A stretch of DNA of 64,000 nucleotides. Origin: Dryas octopetala (Eukaryota; Streptophyta; Magnoliopsida; Rosales; Rosaceae). Under the pieces are notes generated by a model that saw only the letters and a list, made by a program, of their open reading frames with translations, ran no database searches and was not told where the DNA came from. Of the stretch, positions 59,492 through 64,000 are shown piece by piece; the stretch's first letter is position 1, and each line of letters opens with the position of its first letter. A program made the translations under genes and the position numbers. The stretch lies in assembly GCA_963921425.1 (NCBI GenBank), contig OY992840.1:19012621-19076620 (forward strand). The letters are read 5' to 3'.

Positions 59492-61780
59492 ATCAATTGA
59501 TTGTGGACATAGTTTCAAGCTTGACTTGGAATTTTTTCAGGGTTCTGGTTTTGTTGATGTACATTGGGAACTTTGTTTATAGGAAAGAAATATATCGTTA
59601 GATTACATTTTTCATTACAAAAAGCAGCCACTTGGAGGGGTTGATATTGTTGTCTTTCACCTTACTCCTACAGCTGACTCCAAAATAATGATCTAGGCAA
59701 TTTGAAGATGACTTGCATGTGTGGTAGGGAATACATTGCGACAGAGAAAGCAATGATTACAAAGGTTGATCTACAATGCCATGTAAATTGGCTGGTTTAA
59801 TAGTTGATTCGATCATTCTTTGATACTATATTGTCTTAACTTTTTTGAAGTCGGGTCCCCATTATAATTGCTATATTTTCTTATTTTCTTATAATGTGTG
59901 CTTACATTAAACAAAAGTTGCATGTTTAATGTGGCATTTCTAGGTTCCTTACCTATATTCCATGAATGAATAAATGGTACATGGTAAACATAATGAGAAT
60001 CTGACTACTTCAGTGCAGGTGGCTACTGTCAGGGAGCAAATTATGATGCTCATGAGATCATGCACGCCTATGAGGGGCCAGCTAGTTCACCAATGGTGGA
60101 GGCAAATGAGGGTATAATCTTTGTATTATTGTTTGTATGGTATGCATCCATAAGACTTTCAATTTTTGTATAATTCTTGAATCAAGTTAGTAGAAGATTC
60201 TAATGTAGGGAGCCACAATATGAGTTCTGCACACTGCAGGAATGTTTCCCTCTTAATTGTGTACTATAGTCTATAGCGCACCTTTCCTTTGATATAAAGT
60301 ATAAACAAAAACATGTCCCCTCATCGTCTTTGTGCCAATAACCAAGTAACCCTTATGTCAGTCCCTAACAATAGCAGGCCACATAATGATCATTGTAGCT
60401 CGTGGGTCCAAAACTAGTGAAACCATGAAAGTAAAAGTCTCTTCTGTAAGCTATCACTTGTTCATGGGGACCATTAAACAGAGGAGTACTCTGATAAGGG
60501 CATTCTGCCATTCTCAATAATGGGACATAGGAAAGCTATGGAGCTAGTCAAAGGGAAATGAGCAGTGAGCGGTATGCACGAGTATGATGAATGATAGCTT
60601 TGCTTGCAAGGATAATTAATTATGTCAATCAGAAAGTTGTTACCATAGGTTTTTGTACTTCACATTACTTATATGTGATTCTCTTCTCTTTCTTTGTTCT
60701 TCATTAGTCTTTAATTAAAGGCTGAGTTGTAATTTACAACCCTTCTCTGATCCTCGAGAACTATTTTCTTAGTAATGGGATTTCTCAGAGGCCATGATCA
60801 TTTGTAGCAAAGCAACAGCTTTGGTCCATTGGAGAATGATAATCTCTTATGACTTTTCATGTGATGCTAATGAGTGCTACTTTTGCATGAAACGTTTCAC
60901 ATGAATTGTGGACCCAAATATAGCTGTACAGCTTATTGCATGTGACCCTAAATCCTTAAAAAGAGTTTTTGAGGATCTACATTCTATGTATTGCTCAGGT
61001 TCAGTTAATGGACTTGTAAAATGTCATGATACTAGCAATGTTGGACCGTTTGGAATGTGGGTGAGTTTAAAACTGGTTTGGGCTCAAATGGAAGACAAGG
61101 GTACATACATTTCCTTTGGCTCGAATTGAAACCATTGCCATGTACATCACAAATGCTTTTAATTGATGTTCTCCTTTGACTAAAGTAGTAATAAAACAAC
61201 ACCATTTCCATGAGGACCATGACTCTTGTGGTCACTGGTGTCGGCAGCTTTCCTATTTGGGACAAAATCACAAAACCTGCTAAGGAGTTTTCAACTTTTT
61301 TCCTTGGTCAGTGAACCTATGAGAGTAATAAATACATAAGATTAAATTAAAAAATTGAAATGATACCAAACAAGTCGAACATAGAACAAAGATTAAATGT
61401 ACTGGTAAGACTTTAAAAGCAAAGAAGTCCCATGATAAAATAAACATAGGATGAAATAAGCACAACCTTGAAATGGTTAAGCAAATAAACTCACTTTCAT
61501 ATCAAGTTTGATCCATTTTAAGTTCTTGGATTAGTTTAAGTAGTGAAAAAATAAGTAATGTGTTAGAATTATGAAATGATCATTCACTGCGATGAAACTG
61601 AAAATATGCTTGATCCATTCTAATGTAAACATAAAACATTATCAACTATGTAAGGGTCATGCTACTGACTATTTGAAAAATACATTATGTAAAGGGCGCT
61701 AGCGGTAATATAGAAATCTAAAACTAAAAGGACTTATTTAATATTAATTCATATTTAATAAATTCATATAAAAAAATTTA
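59492..61780. other. Intergenic region with one candidate orphan exon
   Basis: Downstream of the ALP1-like gene. At 60019-60110 a segment behind an acceptor-like CAGTGCAG reads without a stop (GYCQGANYDAHEIMHAYEG...EANE) into a GTATAATC donor-like site. It could be an alternative last exon of the ALP1-like gene or a relic, but I do not recognise it. Frames near 60908-61129 have no known similarity. The ten bases 61771-61780 are a target-duplication copy of the next MITE. Confidence 0.4.
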
Positions 61781-62428
61781 GGCATAAATTTAATTTAGAC
61801 ACGTAACTATATATGTCATTTCAACGGGGTCCACGAACTTTAAAATATTTCAAATATACACCCGATTTATTATCTAAATTGAAAAATGGACTTCCATCCA
61901 TCAATTTGTTGAGAAATCAGTTAAATACCAGCTTGGCTTTTGCTAACGAGAATTAATTGGCGACGTGGTGCCAACTTAGCATACATTTCCCGCCAAATGA
62001 GCGACACATGTCCACCTAACACGGGCCCACACACCTATCACTTCTTTCCCGCTCGTCGAACGCTCTCCTAACTATTTAGTCTCCAAAAAACATCATGTTT
62101 TTCCCTAAATTCGAATATAAATCCTTCATCTGTGTTCGACGAGCGAGAAAGAGATGATGAGTTTGTGGGCCCATGTTAGGGGTTAGGTGGACAGGTGTCA
62201 CCATGTCACTTATTTGGCGGGAAATGTTTGCTGAGATGGCGCTACGTCGCCAAGTAATCCTGATCAGCAAAAGTCAAGCGGTCATTTAACTGATCTTTCA
62301 ACGAATCAATGGACGGAAGTTCATTTTTTAATTTAAATAGTAGATCGGGTGTATATTTGAAATATTTTAAAGCTCGTAGACCCCGTTAAAATGACATATA
62401 TAATTATGTGTCTAAATTGAATTTATAC
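61781..62428. mobile_element. Non-autonomous TIR element (MITE) of 648 bp
   Basis: Inverted arms of about 280-300 bp (left from 61781, right to 62428) share AAATT(T/C)AATTTAGACAC, ATATGTCATTT(C/T)AACGGGGTC, TTTAAAATATTTCAAATATACACCCGAT and GGCGGGAAATG. Both sides are flanked by AAAAAATTTA (61771-61780 and 62429-62438), a 9-10 bp duplication pointing to the Mutator or hAT superfamilies; the arm length favours Mutator. No coding capacity. Confidence 0.8.
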
Positions 62429-62682
62429 AAAAAATTTAATTACTAAAAGGACAAGCACCGAAGGCCCCATTAATGATTTGAAACACAATCTAACTTCTGT
62501 TAAATAAATTAAATCTCATCTATCACCATCTCTCTCTGAAATCTCAGACACTCAGCGATCCCCAAGGCCCAAACTTTATTTTCACATAAATAAAGCTTCA
62601 AATTTCAAAAGAAAGAAACAACAAGAAGAAGAACCATACACAGAGACGGACGCAGAGCCAGAAATAGAAAGAGGAGAAGAAA

Positions 62683-63384
62683 ATGTTAGATCCAAGAAAT
62701 GACTTGCTACCTCCACCCTCCTCCCCCACCAGTTCCTCCATCTCTTCCTCCGATCTCGACACTGAGGTACCCATTTCCCATTTCCACTGTATTCAATTTC
62801 TCTCTCTTTTTCTTTCACCAATTTTGTCAATTTCTTAAATTTGTTCGCATTATTTTTTATTTTTCGATTTTCGCTCACAGTCCACAGGGTCATTCTTTCA
62901 CGATCGAAGCACGACTTTGGGAACCCTTATGGGAGTGAGCTTCCCAGCCATCACCTTCAGAGCCCCAAGCCAACACCGCCGAGGTGACCCCCAAGCCACC
63001 AACGCCAGCGTAAGCGGCGGCGGCGGCTCGAGGAAGACCAAGAAGCCCAAGAAGAAGAACGCCGCCGCTACTACTTCGGCTGTGGGTGTGGTGGCTGAGC
63101 GGCGGCGCAGGTGGTGGCGCCTCTGCCGGGACGACGGCACCAAGCCGGCCTCGCTCGGCGAGTTTCTCGAGGTGGAGAGGAGGTTCGGGGACGGTGCGTT
63201 TTTTAATACGGCTGCGGAGCTTGAAGGGGTCATGGTGGGTCAGCCCAGAAACGGACGGCTCTTGTTCGCCGATGGAAGGGTTCTTCCACCGTCGGATGTT
63301 GATGATGGGACTTCATCTACGGCTGGGGTCCTCTGTAGATTCCCGGTTTCGCTCACTGCCATCTGTAGTGGCGGTGTAGCATAA
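62683..63384 (+). CDS. Plant-specific protein of unknown function (At3g17950-like)
   Basis: Two exons (62683-62766, 62881-63384) give 195 codons. The start MLDPRNDLLPPPSSPTSSS and the segment STGSFFHDRSTTLGTLMGVS recall a small plant family I know only as uncharacterised (At3g17950/At1g48780-like; from memory). A Lys-rich patch (KTKKPKKKN, about residues 80-90) could be a nuclear localisation signal. A conserved block RRWWRLCRDDGTKPASLGEFL and a C-terminal segment ending ICSGGVA follow. No signal peptide or membrane helix is seen. I cannot assign a function. A 648-bp MITE ends 254 bp before its start codon. Confidence 0.8.
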
Positions 63385-64000
63385 AATTCTGCCTCTCTTT
63401 TTTGTTTGACTGTTAACTTTTTTTGTTTTGGTGTGAAAATGAAAAAAAGCTAAAGATATTAAAAAAGAAAAAAAAGCAGAATTTTGGCCATTGGCGTTTG
63501 CTTTCTTCCTATTTTTCTTTTTTTATCTTATATTAGACCAAAAAAATCTTATATTATCCATCCATCCATCCATCCATCTGCATGTCACATTTAAGAAGCC
63601 TAAGTCACTTTCCAAAACAATAATTTTAAACTATTATTCTGAGAAAAGTTGTGGTTTACTTTATAAAAAGTCACAATTTACGCTATAATGTGCTGCTTTA
63701 CAAAGTTGATATGAAGCAACAATTTCAATTTTGGTGCTAAAGATAGAATTATTTGGTGATTGGGTCCCTAATTGTCTGGTTTGGCTATACTTGGTTCCTA
63801 TATCCCCTACTTCACACTGACTAGTGGGACTCTCTGCATTTCCTTGCAACATGAATAATACCCAAATTCCAACTTAGGAGTAATTTTTATATAATATGTG
63901 AGACTCTCTTTTATAGTTGAAGTATTATACTAGGATGGAATTAAAAGTGATGGACATGTACTTCAGTACTTCCTCCTCTAATTGGTGATGGGATTTCTGA
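63385..64000. other. 3' flank, no gene seen
   Basis: Poly-A/T-rich sequence with a (CATC)n run near 63558-63580. No supported gene before the window ends. Confidence 0.6.

Overview
This is nuclear DNA of a flowering plant, most likely a eudicot. The genes are split by many short AT-rich GT-AG introns. The products are plant types: a RanBP2-zinc-finger organelle protein, POT1, HRD3A, VPS26C, a giant dehydrogenase/DUF1537/aldolase fusion and an ALP1-like protein. The spacers hold plant LTR retrotransposon and MULE/Tourist-type MITE sequence. I cannot fix the family; woody Rosaceae is only a guess. All exon coordinates were read by eye. Each complete gene model sums to a multiple of three with no internal stop.

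Layout. 81-432 (-) is the first exon of a PGES2/GST-like gene that runs off the left edge. 1000-9193 is one young Ty3/gypsy-type element on the minus strand (635-bp LTRs, 5-bp target duplication ACTAT). It has gag and protease remnants, no recognisable reverse transcriptase or integrase, and an oppositely oriented extra gene. Two long-TIR MULE-like elements follow (9804-11143, 11285-12422). Host genes then run densely: a four-finger organelle zinc-finger protein (12697-16111, +), POT1 (17031-21216, +), HRD3A (22085-25864, -), VPS26C (26099-28778, +), aldose 1-epimerase (29700-31639, -), a short RPL19 copy (32905-33508, +) and a 42-exon gene of 1374 codons (34045-49963, -). A gene-poor AT-rich stretch with another MULE-like MITE (51694-52775) leads to an ALP1-like Harbinger-derived gene (56616-59491, +) that carries a Tourist-type MITE in an intron. 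A 648-bp MITE (61781-62428) then lies just upstream of a small plant-specific gene of unknown function (62683-63384, +).

How the parts work together. The largest gene packs two beta-hydroxyacid-dehydrogenase-like domains, a DUF1537 acid-sugar kinase and a class II aldolase into one polypeptide, in the order of a bacterial acid-sugar catabolic route. Its two dehydrogenase copies have matching exon patterns, so the duplication came after the introns. HRD3A and VPS26C share a 234-bp divergent promoter with an exact ER stress element (CCAAT-N9-CCACG), which fits HRD3A's role in ER-associated degradation. POT1 has a telo-box and a duplicated TGGGCC site II motif upstream. Four introns, three of them in the fusion gene, appear to use GC-AG splice sites.
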